Shown here piece by piece: positions 1 to 8,402 of a DNA stretch of 64,000 bases. Below the pieces are notes generated by a model. The model saw only the letters and a program-made list of their open reading frames with translations. It was not told the DNA's origin and did no database searches. Source of the stretch: Thermoanaerobacterium thermosaccharolyticum DSM 571 (lineage in GTDB: Bacteria; Bacillota; Thermoanaerobacteria; Thermoanaerobacterales; Thermoanaerobacteraceae). The stretch spans positions 1,220,001-1,284,000 of the forward strand of contig NC_014410.1 of the NCBI RefSeq assembly GCF_000145615.1. The letters run 5' to 3'. The first letter of the stretch is position 1. Each line of letters begins with the position of its first letter. The translations under genes and the position numbers were made by a program.

Positions 1-1773
1 ACCGACTTTTTTAACAAATTAAGGAATATAAGAAAATCTAATGCACAACCAGATGAAAAACTAAATACATTAAAAGAAATACTTCCAATAAAACTGGATG
101 ATCAGTCGCTTAAAACTTTACTTTCTGCTGAAGACAATACTATAATCGCTGTTGAGTCATTGGCAATCTCTACTGAAAAGGCTACAATGTCGAGGCAGAT
201 AACTGATGATGCTTTATCTGGGGCACTAAGTAGTGTAAAGAGCGTTATTGATAATTCGGATTTAAGTCAGGATTTAAAACCGATAGTTTACACTATAATA
301 TCATCGGTGATTTCTCCTAACATGATATATAATACTAGCGAGACGGAACTTGCTAGGAAAGAAGCTGCTGAAAAAGTAGAGCCAGTTGTTTATAAAAAAG
401 GCCAAAACATCATTGTAAGTGGGGAAGTCGTTACAAGCGACCAAATTCAGGTTTTAAAGGCTTTGGGTTTATTAAAGAATAACAGCAGAATAGATATAGC
501 GATGCTTTCTGGGATTATTATGCTATTATTGTTGTCTCTGTTTATCACTGTATACTATATAAATAGGCTCAATAAAAAAGTGAAAGAAAAGAACGCATAT
601 ATTCAAATACTTTACCTATTGGGAATTATATATTATTTTATTGTTATTGCATTAAAAAATATAAATCCATTATTGATACCATCTGAAATGTTAGCATTAT
701 CTGTATCTGTAATATTAGACCCATTTATTGCTATAATGCTAAATACTTTCTTTTCAATCATTGGTGGAATGATGTTGAATTTTAATCAAGCCTTTTTTAT
801 CATGTCCATATTTGGGGGTACCATTGGAGCCATAAAAATGGTAAATTCTAAACAAAGAATTGATTTCGTCAAAGCAGGTATCTATGTAAGTGCTGTTAAT
901 ACATTATCTATATTAGGTGTGGGTTTGATAAATAGTAATAATATTGTATCTGTTCTAGAAAACAGTTTGTGGGGAATTATTAGTGGTGCCTTCAGCGTAA
1001 TTCTTGCTATTGGATTGCTTCCGTTTTGGGAAGCAGGATTTGATATAATAACACCTCTAAAATTACTTGAGCTTTCAAATCCCAACAATCCTTTATTGAA
1101 AAGATTGATGATGGACGCTCCTGGTACGTATCATCATAGCATAATTGTCGCTAATTTAGCAGAAGCTGCTTCTGATGCGATTGGTGCTAACAGTCTTTTA
1201 ACAAGAGTAGGGGCATATTATCATGATATAGGAAAAGTAAAAAGACCTTATTTTTTTAAAGAAAATCAATTTACTGATGAAAATCTTCATGATAAAATAT
1301 CTCCAGATTTAAGTACATTGGTGATTACGTCACATGTGAAAGATGGTGTAGAACTGGCTAAAAAGTATAAATTACCTGAGGATATTATTAACTTAATACG
1401 AGAACATCATGGGACATCCCTTGTAAAGTATTTTTACAGCAAAGCATTAAAAGCTGATGACTTGTGTGAAGAAGACTCTTTTAGGTATACTGGCCCTAAA
1501 CCGCAAACGAAAGAATCTGCAATTTTAATGCTGGCAGATTCTATTGAAGCTTCAGTAAGATCCCTTAGTGAACCGACAGATGATGAAATTGAAGCTATGG
1601 TTAACAAGATAATTGATGACAGGTTGAAAGATGGGCAGCTAGACGAAAGCAATTTGACATTAAAAGATATTAAAGTTTTATCTAAGTCTTTTTTGACATC
1701 TTTGAACGGAATATTTCATCATAGGATAGAGTATCCTGAAATAGAAAATAATAAAGCAGAGGTGTTACAATGA
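1..1773 (+). CDS. pgpH: 7TM-HD family cyclic-di-AMP phosphodiesterase PgpH, 5' end outside the window
   Basis: The frame is open from base 1, so this is the C-terminal 590 residues of a larger membrane protein. Visible in order: the end of the extracellular 7TMR-HDED domain (to about nt 480), about seven hydrophobic segments (nt 490-1040), then a cytoplasmic HD domain with YHHS (nt 1129) and HDIGK (nt 1222). HD proteins with this layout (PgpH, B. subtilis YqfF) hydrolyse the second messenger c-di-AMP. The internal TTG at 160 is not a real start because coding sequence continues upstream. The stop overlaps ybeY by 4 bases (ATGA), the usual pgpH-ybeY-dgkA-era order. Confidence 0.93.
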   Translation, partial: TDFFNKLRNIRKSNAQPDEKLNTLKEILPIKLDDQSLKTLLSAEDNTIIAVESLAISTEKATMSRQITDDALSGALSSVKSVIDNSDLSQDLKPIVYTIISSVISPNMIYNTSETELARKEAAEKVEPVVYKKGQNIIVSGEVVTSDQIQVLKALGLLKNNSRIDIAMLSGIIMLLLLSLFITVYYINRLNKKVKEKNAYIQILYLLGIIYYFIVIALKNINPLLIPSEMLALSVSVILDPFIAIMLNTFFSIIGGMMLNFNQAFFIMSIFGGTIGAIKMVNSKQRIDFVKAGIYVSAVNTLSILGVGLINSNNIVSVLENSLWGIISGAFSVILAIGLLPFWEAGFDIITPLKLLELSNPNNPLLKRLMMDAPGTYHHSIIVANLAEAASDAIGANSLLTRVGAYYHDIGKVKRPYFFKENQFTDENLHDKISPDLSTLVITSHVKDGVELAKKYKLPEDIINLIREHHGTSLVKYFYSKALKADDLCEEDSFRYTGPKPQTKESAILMLADSIEASVRSLSEPTDDEIEAMVNKIIDDRLKDGQLDESNLTLKDIKVLSKSFLTSLNGIFHHRIEYPEIENNKAEVLQ

Positions 1774-2258
1774 ATATTTTGATAGATAATAGACAGGATA
1801 AAGTAGATGTTGACGGATTAGATAAAATTGTAGAAGATGTTGTTAAAACAGCTTTAGAAGTTGAAGGCGTTGTAGATGATGTGGAGGTAAGCGTATCATT
1901 TGTCGACAACGAAGAGATTCACAAATTAAATAAATATTATAGAAATGTAGATAGAGAAACAGATGTATTGTCGTTTCCTCTGGTTGAATTTGAGGAAATA
2001 TACTCCGATATTGACGAAGAAAATTATGATGAAGATGATGCAGCAGGTCCGGAGCCAATTGGAGACATAGTGATTTCACTGGAGAAAGCAAAACAACAAG
2101 CGGAAGAATATGGACATTCTTTCATAAGGGAGGTAGCGTATCTTACAGCTCACAGTATGTTCCATTTAATGGGGTATGATCATGAGACAGATGATGAAAG
2201 AAAGATTATGAGAGAAAAAGAAGATGAAGTTATGAGACGTTTAAAAATAGAAAGGTGA
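1770..2258 (+). CDS. ybeY: Endoribonuclease YbeY
   Basis: 162 aa, normal length for the UPF0054/YbeY metalloprotein family, which acts in 16S rRNA 3' maturation and ribosome quality control. The zinc-binding signature is present near the C-terminus: HSMFHLMGYDH supplies the three histidines (about residues 129-139). An acidic loop around residues 80-90 (EENYDEDDAA) is longer than in many homologues. It is coupled by a 4-base overlap to pgpH and followed after 7 bases by the dgkA-like gene, as in other Firmicutes. Confidence 0.95.
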   Translation: MNILIDNRQDKVDVDGLDKIVEDVVKTALEVEGVVDDVEVSVSFVDNEEIHKLNKYYRNVDRETDVLSFPLVEFEEIYSDIDEENYDEDDAAGPEPIGDIVISLEKAKQQAEEYGHSFIREVAYLTAHSMFHLMGYDHETDDERKIMREKEDEVMRRLKIER

Positions 2259-2265
2259 TATATTT

Positions 2266-2964
2266 TTGAAGATTAAAAAGTTAATAGATAGCTTTAATTA
2301 TGCCATAGAAGGAATTATATATACATTTAAAACTGAAAAAAACATGAAAATACATTTTGCTGCAGCAATACTAGTTTTAATTTTGAGCCTCTTTTATAAT
2401 TTTAGCAAACTTGAAATGATTGCCATAATTGTTACAATATCACTTGTTCTAATGGCTGAAATGATTAATACAGCAGTCGAAACTATTGTAGATTTAATAA
2501 CTGATGAATACCATGTTCTGGCCAAAATTGCTAAAGATATTGCTGCAGGTGCTGTATTGATAACTGCTTTAAATGCAATATTTGTTGCGTATTTGCTTTT
2601 TTTTAATAGATTAAATCCTTGGACGAATATTTTACTTACAAAGCTTAAGAATTCTCCTGCTCATGTGACATTTATAACACTTATAGTTGTAATGATAGTA
2701 ACGATAATTTTAAAAGCCTATTTTGGAAAGGGAACTCCATTACGGGGTGGTTTGCCTAGCGGACATAGTGCAATTGCATTTTGTCTTGCTACTGCATCAA
2801 CGTTTATATCTAAAAATATACTCTTATCGACTATAAGTTTTATAATGGCATTTATGGTAGCACAGAGTAGAGTAGAGGGAAATATACATTCTACATTTCA
2901 AGTAATTGTAGGAGCAATTATTGGTATACTTATAACAGTATTATTTTTTCAGATAGTCAAATAA
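2266..2964 (+). CDS. Diacylglycerol/undecaprenol kinase fused to a PAP2 phosphatase domain
   Basis: 232 aa membrane protein starting at TTG behind AGGTGATA. Residues 1-110 are a DgkA-type kinase (EMINTAVE, then KIAKDIAAGAV), the family that phosphorylates undecaprenol or diacylglycerol. Residues 130-232 carry a PAP2 acid phosphatase module with PSGHS (about residue 165) and a later SRVEGNIHS segment giving the second histidine. Kinase and phosphatase on one chain suggests a lipid-phosphate recycling role (inference). Stand-alone undecaprenol kinases are about 120-130 aa, so the fusion is clear from length. It sits between ybeY and era. Confidence 0.88.
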   Translation: MKIKKLIDSFNYAIEGIIYTFKTEKNMKIHFAAAILVLILSLFYNFSKLEMIAIIVTISLVLMAEMINTAVETIVDLITDEYHVLAKIAKDIAAGAVLITALNAIFVAYLLFFNRLNPWTNILLTKLKNSPAHVTFITLIVVMIVTIILKAYFGKGTPLRGGLPSGHSAIAFCLATASTFISKNILLSTISFIMAFMVAQSRVEGNIHSTFQVIVGAIIGILITVLFFQIVK

Positions 2965-2983
2965 AAATATTTGAGGTGATGAT

Positions 2984-3883
2984 ATGACATTTAAATCAGG
3001 GTTTGCTGCATTAATAGGTAGAACGAATGTTGGTAAATCCACTTTATTAAACGCTTTATTAGAGGAGAAAGTAGCCATAACTTCTGATAAACCACAAACT
3101 ACTAGGAATACAATTCAAGGTATATTGACAGGTGAGGATTATCAAGTAGTCTTCATTGACACACCAGGTATACATAAGCCGAAACATAAATTAAGCGAAA
3201 TCATGATTGAATCTGTGAAAAAGACGTTAACAGAAGTTGATTTAATAATTTATATGGTAGAACCGGATGCTGAGGTTGGACCTGGTGATGAATATATAAT
3301 TGAGCACTTAATATCAATTGATACACCAGTTATTCTTGTAATCAATAAAATTGATACGGTTCCGCATGAAACTGTTGATAAAACTATCGAAAATTTTAAG
3401 GCACAGTATAATTTTAAAGATATCTTGCCAATATCTGCTTTAAAAAATAAAAATATAGATTTATTGAAACATACAATAGTATTATATATGCCTGAGGGGC
3501 CTCAATATTTTCCTAGTGACTATATAACAGATAGGCCAGAAAAGTTTTTAGTATCCGAAATAATAAGGGAGAAAATACTGAATTATTTGGAAGATGAAGT
3601 GCCACATGGAGTATATGTAGAAGTTAATTCGATGAAAGTTCGCGAAAATAAAGATATTCTGGATATTGAAGCTTTTATATTTTGCGAAAAAGAGTCTCAT
3701 AAGGCTATTATTATAGGTAAAAACGGGCAGATGTTAAGGAAGATTGGAAGCAATGCCAGAACTGAGCTGGAAAGTCTATTTGGACAAAAAATATATTTAG
3801 ATTTGTGGGTAAAAGTTAAAAAAGGCTGGAGAGATAATATCAGTATATTAAGAAATTTCGGCTATGTGATTGACAAAAGCTGA
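2984..3883 (+). CDS. era: GTPase Era
   Basis: 299 aa, full length. G1 is GRTNVGKST (residues 11-19), G3 is DTPG (about 59-62), G4 is NKID (about 121-124) and G5 is SAL (about 149). The C-terminal KH domain has GKNGQMLRKIG (about residue 243). Era binds the 3' end of 16S rRNA and assists 30S assembly at the membrane face. ATG start behind GAGGTGATG. Neighbouring ybeY acts on the same rRNA end. Confidence 0.97.
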   Translation: MTFKSGFAALIGRTNVGKSTLLNALLEEKVAITSDKPQTTRNTIQGILTGEDYQVVFIDTPGIHKPKHKLSEIMIESVKKTLTEVDLIIYMVEPDAEVGPGDEYIIEHLISIDTPVILVINKIDTVPHETVDKTIENFKAQYNFKDILPISALKNKNIDLLKHTIVLYMPEGPQYFPSDYITDRPEKFLVSEIIREKILNYLEDEVPHGVYVEVNSMKVRENKDILDIEAFIFCEKESHKAIIIGKNGQMLRKIGSNARTELESLFGQKIYLDLWVKVKKGWRDNISILRNFGYVIDKS

Positions 3884-3923
3884 TGATTGATGTTAAAGTA
3901 TAGGTATGAAAGGTGGAATTATG

Positions 3924-4577
3924 ATGGAAATTGCAAAAATAATTGATCATACACTCTTGAAAGCGGATGCAACAGATGCACAAATTAAAAAATTAGCAGA
4001 AGAAGCTATTGAACACGGTTTTGCGTCTGTTTGTATAAATCCGTGTCATGTAAAATATGTTGCAGATATATTGAAAAACAGCGGTGTAAAGGTATGTACG
4101 GTAATTGGTTTTCCTTTAGGGGCTAATACTGTCGAAGCAAAAGTTTTTGAAACAAAAGAAGCTATTTCCAATGGGGCACAAGAGATAGACATGGTTTTGA
4201 ATATCGGCAAACTTAAAGTTGGAGACTATGATTATGTAAAGAATGAAATAAAAGCTGTAACGCGTGCTGCTAAATCATTTGGAGATATAATCGTAAAAGT
4301 CATATTAGAAACATGTTATCTTTCCGATGAAGAAAAAATAAAGGCTTGTAAAATTACAGTGGATGCAGGGGCTGATTTTGTAAAGACATCAACTGGGTTT
4401 GGCAGCGGCGGTGCTACCGTACATGATGTAGAACTTATGAGAAAAACCGTAGGTGAAAATTTTGGTGTCAAGGCATCAGGAGGTATAAGGACTGCAGAAT
4501 TTGCAAGAGAAATTGTCAAGGCAGGTGCTAATAGGATAGGTACAAGTTCAGGTATACAAATTGTAAAGGGATGGTAA
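3924..4577 (+). CDS. deoC: Deoxyribose-phosphate aldolase
   Basis: 217 aa from the ATG at 3924. AGGTGG at 3911-3916 lies 7 bases upstream, so 3924 is preferred over in-frame ATGs at 3906 and 3921. The class I aldolase signature FVKTSTGF contains the Schiff-base lysine, and KASGGIR follows near the C-terminus. It cleaves 2-deoxyribose-5-phosphate to glyceraldehyde-3-phosphate and acetaldehyde. Its position between era and yqzL/recO is an insertion into an otherwise standard order; no other nucleoside-catabolism gene is adjacent. Confidence 0.94.
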   Translation: MEIAKIIDHTLLKADATDAQIKKLAEEAIEHGFASVCINPCHVKYVADILKNSGVKVCTVIGFPLGANTVEAKVFETKEAISNGAQEIDMVLNIGKLKVGDYDYVKNEIKAVTRAAKSFGDIIVKVILETCYLSDEEKIKACKITVDAGADFVKTSTGFGSGGATVHDVELMRKTVGENFGVKASGGIRTAEFAREIVKAGANRIGTSSGIQIVKGW

Positions 4578-4581
4578 GAGT

Positions 4582-4707
4582 ATGATCTTACATCTGATTT
4601 GGAATCTTTTTAAAAGAACAGGTAATATTGAATATTTTATGATTTATAAAGATTATGAACGTATCTCCATAGAGAATAATAAGTTTAAAAAGGACAAATT
4701 AGTATGA
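4582..4707 (+). CDS. yqzL: YqzL-like small protein
   Basis: 41 aa ORF filling the gap between deoC and recO. The N-terminal pattern WNLFKRTGNIEYFMIYKDYE resembles the short YqzL family (in B. subtilis a roughly 47-aa protein encoded between era and recO). The ATG at 4582 follows GGTAAGAG, a weak ribosome site, and the TGA overlaps the recO ATG (ATGA), indicating translational coupling. Function is unknown in the family. Confidence 0.75.
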   Translation: MILHLIWNLFKRTGNIEYFMIYKDYERISIENNKFKKDKLV

Positions 4708-5450
4708 AGTTTATAAAGACTGAATCTATTGTTTTGAAAAGCAGACTTATTGGCGAGTCAGATAAAGTTATTACACTTTTTACAAAAACAAACGGAAAGA
4801 TACAGGCGATAGCCAAAGGTGCAAGGAATTCTAAAAGTAGATTTTTAGGGTCTTCTCACCCGTTTTCTATTGGATATTATGTTTTATTCCATGGTCAAAA
4901 TTATTATTATGTGGATCAATGGGAATTAATTCATTCTTTTTTAAAGATTGATGACGACATTTTGAAGCTTTCTTATGCATCGTATTTTGCCGATGTTGTA
5001 TACAAATTGCTTCAAGATGATGATAGAAATATAAATATCTATAATCTTTTGAAATATTCTTTGCTGTTGCTTGAAAAAGGTTCCGTCAATAATGATTTAC
5101 TTGCAGTTTTATTTAACTTGAAATTTGTGACGTTTATGGGTTATATGCCTGAAGTTGATCATTGCGTATCTTGTGGTAAAAAAGATAAGCTTGTGTATTT
5201 TTCGCCAGCTAAAGGCGGTGTTTTATGCAATAATTGCAAAAGCGCGGTAGATGACATATTCTATTTGAAAAGAGATACACTAAATATATTAAGATTTTTA
5301 CTTAAATATGGCTTCAATAATATAGGAAAAATAGTAGTGCAAAAAGCGACTGTAGACGAACTAGACAGACTAATGACTGAATATATGAATGTTCATTTTG
5401 ACAAGATATTTCAGTCAAAGAATTTTTTAGACAAGATAAAGAACATGTAG
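4704..5450 (+). CDS. recO: DNA repair protein RecO
   Basis: 248 aa. The N-terminal OB fold contains KSRLIGESDKV and KGARN, and a four-cysteine zinc site follows (CVSCG at about residue 154, CNNC at about 174). RecO loads RecA with RecF/RecR and anneals SSB-coated strands. Translation is probably coupled to the yqzL-like gene by a 4-base overlap. RecO next to Era is conserved across bacteria. Confidence 0.95.
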   Translation: MKFIKTESIVLKSRLIGESDKVITLFTKTNGKIQAIAKGARNSKSRFLGSSHPFSIGYYVLFHGQNYYYVDQWELIHSFLKIDDDILKLSYASYFADVVYKLLQDDDRNINIYNLLKYSLLLLEKGSVNNDLLAVLFNLKFVTFMGYMPEVDHCVSCGKKDKLVYFSPAKGGVLCNNCKSAVDDIFYLKRDTLNILRFLLKYGFNNIGKIVVQKATVDELDRLMTEYMNVHFDKIFQSKNFLDKIKNM

Positions 5451-5462
5451 GAGGTGATAAAG

Positions 5463-5864
5463 GTGGAAAATGATCTTGAGAAGATTGACCAGATTGTTGC
5501 AAGGGCAGGAGTTAGTTATAAAGAAGCGAAGGAAGCGTTGGAGAAAAGCAATGGCGATGTTGTTGATGCCCTTATCTATCTGGAGGAAAACAAGAAAAAA
5601 TGGACAGAAAATTTATCTGTTGCTGGCTCTGAAGTCGTTGATAAAATAAAAGAAATAGTAAAAAAAGGAAATGTGACGAAAATTAGGATCAAAAAAGATG
5701 ACAATGTAATACTAGAAATACCGGTTACAGCAGGTGCTATTTCGGCTATTATAGTTCCTCAGCTTACTATAGTGGGTGCTGCGTTAGCGTTTTTTACTAA
5801 TTGCACTATTGAGATAGAGAGACCAAATAAAGAGATCACAGTTTTAAAAGAAGAAAAGGAATGA
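5463..5864 (+). CDS. DUF4342 domain protein with N-terminal UBA/TS-N-like helix bundle
   Basis: 133 aa from GTG at 5463, chosen because GGAGGTG (5450-5456) lies 6 bases upstream; GTG at 5454 is buried inside that ribosome site. Residues 1-45 resemble a ubiquitin-associated/EF-Ts N-terminal fold (VSYKEAKEALEKSNGDVVDAL). Residues 60-115 match the DUF4342 pattern, with GNVTKIRIKKDD followed by a short hydrophobic stretch. Function is unknown; it may be a membrane-associated last gene of the recO operon. Confidence 0.8.
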   Translation: MENDLEKIDQIVARAGVSYKEAKEALEKSNGDVVDALIYLEENKKKWTENLSVAGSEVVDKIKEIVKKGNVTKIRIKKDDNVILEIPVTAGAISAIIVPQLTIVGAALAFFTNCTIEIERPNKEITVLKEEKE

Positions 5865-5893
5865 AGTATGATTAAATTTGTTGTTATTTCATA

Positions 5894-5922
5894 TTGACAT
5901 AATTTAAACTATCTGATATTCT
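5894..5922 (+). promoter_or_regulatory. Sigma-A type promoter for glyS
   Basis: TTGACA (5894-5899), 17-base spacer, TATTCT (5917-5922). Transcription should start near 5929, giving a roughly 70-base leader before glyS. Confidence 0.7.
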
Positions 5923-5940
5923 AAAATAAATTGAGCATTG

Positions 5941-5972
5941 ACCCTTTTTGCCGTGTAGGAAAAAGGGTTTTG
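5941..5972 (+). terminator. Hairpin with T tract in the glyS leader
   Basis: ACCCTTTTT (5941-5949) pairs with AAAAAGGGT (5960-5968) and is followed by a short T-rich run. It lies downstream of the probable glyS promoter, so it could end the recO operon, act as an attenuator for glyS, or both. No T-box sequence (GGTGGNACCGCG) is present here. Confidence 0.6.
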
Positions 5973-5999
5973 TTTATACATAAGAAGGAGTGTTTGTAT

Positions 6000-7388
6000 A
6001 TGGCTTTTGAAGTGACTATGGATAAAATAGTATCTCTTGCAAAAAATCGAGGCTTTATATTTCCAGGATCCGAAATTTATGGAGGGCTAGCGAATACATG
6101 GGATTATGGGCCACTTGGAGTAGAATTTAAAAACAATGTGAAAAAAGCTTGGTGGTCAAAATTTATACAGGAGAATCAATATAACGTTGGAATTGATTGT
6201 GCAATATTGATGAATCCTGAAACATGGGTAGCATCAGGGCACGTAGGTGGGTTTAGTGATCCATTGATGGACTGCAAAGAGTGCAAGTCAAGATTTCGTG
6301 CTGATAAACTTGTTGAAGATTATTTGAAAGAACAAGGACAAGAAGCTATTGTTGATGGTTGGTCCAATGACAAATTAAAGCAATTCATAGAGGTAAATAA
6401 TGTACCTTGTCCTGTTTGTGGTGCACACAACTTTACCGATATAAGAAAATTTAATTTGATGTTTAAAACATTTCAGGGAGTTACAGAAGATTCTAAATCA
6501 GAGATATATTTAAGACCAGAAACGGCACAAGGAATATTTGTAAATTTTAAAAATGTATTAAGAACAACAAGGAGAAAAATACCTTTTGGAATAGGACAAA
6601 TTGGGAAATCTTTTAGAAATGAAATCACTCCTGGAAATTTTACATTTAGGACGAGAGAATTTGAACAGATGGAGTTGGAGTTCTTCTGTAAACCTGGTGA
6701 AGACATAGAGTGGTTTAATTACTGGAAAGAGTTTTGTATGAATTGGCTCTTGAATTTAGGTCTAAAAAAGGAAAATTTAAGATTTAGAGATCATAGCAAA
6801 GAAGAGCTTTCTCATTACAGCAATGCGACTACAGACATAGAATACAGATTTCCTTTCGGGTGGGGAGAGCTATGGGGCATAGCTGACAGAACAGATTTTG
6901 ACTTGAAGAGACATATGGAGCACTCTGGAGTTGATTTAACTTATTTTGATCCAATTACAAATGAGAAGTACATACCATATTGTATAGAACCGTCTGTTGG
7001 TGCAGATAGAGTGGCTTTGGCTTTTTTGATAGATGCATATAATGAAGAAGAGGTAGAAGAAAATGATACAAGGGTTGTATTGAAATTACATCCTATGATT
7101 GCGCCGATTAAGGCGGCTGTTCTCCCGCTGTCAAAAAAACTTGGTGATAATGCTTATAAATTGTATGACGATTTAAGAAAAGAGTTTGTCGTGGATTACG
7201 ATGAAACAGGGAGCATAGGGAAGAGATACAGGCGTCAAGATGAAATTGGAACACCTTACTGTATTACATATGATTTTGATTCGTTAAATGATGAGTCTGT
7301 AACGATAAGAGACAGGGATACTATGCAACAAGTAAGATTAAAAATTAACGAAGTGAAACCATATTTAGAATCAAAATTAAAAATATAA
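6000..7388 (+). CDS. glyS: Glycyl-tRNA synthetase, single-chain alpha2 type
   Basis: 462 aa from ATG 6000, with AGAAGGAG 8 bases upstream; the longer reading from 5931 starts inside the leader hairpin. Class II synthetase: early [12 protein letters not shown] segment, zinc-type cysteines CKECKS and CPVCG (about residues 93 and 137), motif 2 in [12 protein letters not shown], and a C-terminal anticodon-binding domain ending with ITYDFD and TIRDRDT. It charges tRNA-Gly. This is the eukaryote-like homodimeric enzyme, not the split GlyQ/GlyS pair. A terminator follows directly. Confidence 0.96.
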   Translation: MAFEVTMDKIVSLAKNRGFIFPGSEIYGGLANTWDYGPLGVEFKNNVKKAWWSKFIQENQYNVGIDCAILMNPETWVASGHVGGFSDPLMDCKECKSRFRADKLVEDYLKEQGQEAIVDGWSNDKLKQFIEVNNVPCPVCGAHNFTDIRKFNLMFKTFQGVTEDSKSEIYLRPETAQGIFVNFKNVLRTTRRKIPFGIGQIGKSFRNEITPGNFTFRTREFEQMELEFFCKPGEDIEWFNYWKEFCMNWLLNLGLKKENLRFRDHSKEELSHYSNATTDIEYRFPFGWGELWGIADRTDFDLKRHMEHSGVDLTYFDPITNEKYIPYCIEPSVGADRVALAFLIDAYNEEEVEENDTRVVLKLHPMIAPIKAAVLPLSKKLGDNAYKLYDDLRKEFVVDYDETGSIGKRYRRQDEIGTPYCITYDFDSLNDESVTIRDRDTMQQVRLKINEVKPYLESKLKI

Positions 7389-7390
7389 AA

Positions 7391-7417
7391 AAAATCGGGC
7401 TATTGCCTGGTTTTTTT
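7391..7417 (+). terminator. Rho-independent terminator after glyS
   Basis: A-run, short GGC/GCC stem with a TATT loop, then seven T residues (7411-7417). It begins a few bases after the glyS stop. Confidence 0.75.
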
Positions 7418-7426
7418 ATATTTTAT

Positions 7427-7560
7427 GTTATAATATTATTGGACATTATTGTAATTAATTTTGTTTGAAAATGGTAGTTATAAATCATTAGAAAACGTTA
7501 ATCTAAGAACTATTATTCACATGGGAATGAAATTGTCCCACATGACTGATATGGTATCAG
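7427..7560 (+). promoter_or_regulatory. Probable promoter and structured leader of the PPDK regulator operon
   Basis: An extended -10 (TGTTATAAT, 7427-7434) stands without a clear -35. The leader then holds two possible hairpins: CATGGGA/TCCCACATG (about 7520-7544, one bulge) and a perfect CTGATA-TGG-TATCAG stem-loop (7546-7560), ending 10 bases before the ribosome site. Neither has a T tract. Confidence 0.4.
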
Positions 7561-7586
7561 CTAATATTTAGGAGGCCAAAACTATT

Positions 7587-8402
7587 GTGGATGAGAATGT
7601 TGTTATTTATCTCGTTTCGGATTCTAGTATAGATACAGCAGAACATGTTGCGGCAATAGCTGCTTCTAGATTTGGTGCTAATATAAGTCAGATAAAAAAA
7701 TTTCCTTATGTTGGAGATAAAAATCAAATTGATGAAATAGCTATTGATGCATCAAATAACAAAAATAGTCTTATAATACATACAATGGTAGTTGACGAGC
7801 TTAAAAAGCATCTACTTAAGAAAGCCCAGCAGTTTAATTTGCGCATAGTAGATGTGATGGGACCGATTATGGATGCTATAGAAGGTACTACTGGTATACC
7901 ACCTTCTGATTTGTTCTTTCCTAAGAGGAAATTGGATGAGGACTATTTTAAAAAGATGGATGCAATTGAATTCGCTGTAAAGCACGATGATGGAAAAGAT
8001 GCTAACGGTATATTGTTGGCTGACGTAGTGATATTAGGTGTATCTAGGACTTCAAAGACTCCTTTATGTATGTACCTTGCACATAAATACATTAAAGCTG
8101 CAAATTTTCCGCTTGTTCCTGAAGTAGATCCACCGAGGGAGTTATTTGAGATAGATCATAATAGAATATTTGGACTCATGATAAATATTGATAATTTGGT
8201 GGAAATACGAAAAGAAAGGCTAAAATCGCTTGGATTAGATTCTAAGGCAGTGTATGCTGCTAAAGATAGAATAATTAAAGAACTTAATTATGCTAAGGAG
8301 GTGATGCAGAGATTAGACTGTACAGTTATTGATGTAACAAATAAAGCTGTTGAAGAAACAGCAAGCATAATATTAAATAAAATAAATAAAGGAGGACTAT
8401 AA
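7587..8402 (+). CDS. ppsR: Pyruvate,phosphate dikinase regulatory protein (kinase/pyrophosphorylase)
   Basis: 271 aa, GTG start with AGGAGG 11 bases upstream. The DUF299/PDRP family phosphorylates the PPDK catalytic-site threonine using ADP and reverses it by Pi-dependent pyrophosphorolysis. A P-loop-like [15 protein letters not shown] lies at about residues 152-166, followed by VPEVDPP. It is immediately upstream of ppdK; the stop is directly followed by the ppdK ATG, and the ppdK ribosome site lies in the last codons here. Target and regulator are therefore co-transcribed. Confidence 0.94.
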   Translation: MDENVVIYLVSDSSIDTAEHVAAIAASRFGANISQIKKFPYVGDKNQIDEIAIDASNNKNSLIIHTMVVDELKKHLLKKAQQFNLRIVDVMGPIMDAIEGTTGIPPSDLFFPKRKLDEDYFKKMDAIEFAVKHDDGKDANGILLADVVILGVSRTSKTPLCMYLAHKYIKAANFPLVPEVDPPRELFEIDHNRIFGLMINIDNLVEIRKERLKSLGLDSKAVYAAKDRIIKELNYAKEVMQRLDCTVIDVTNKAVEETASIILNKINKGGL

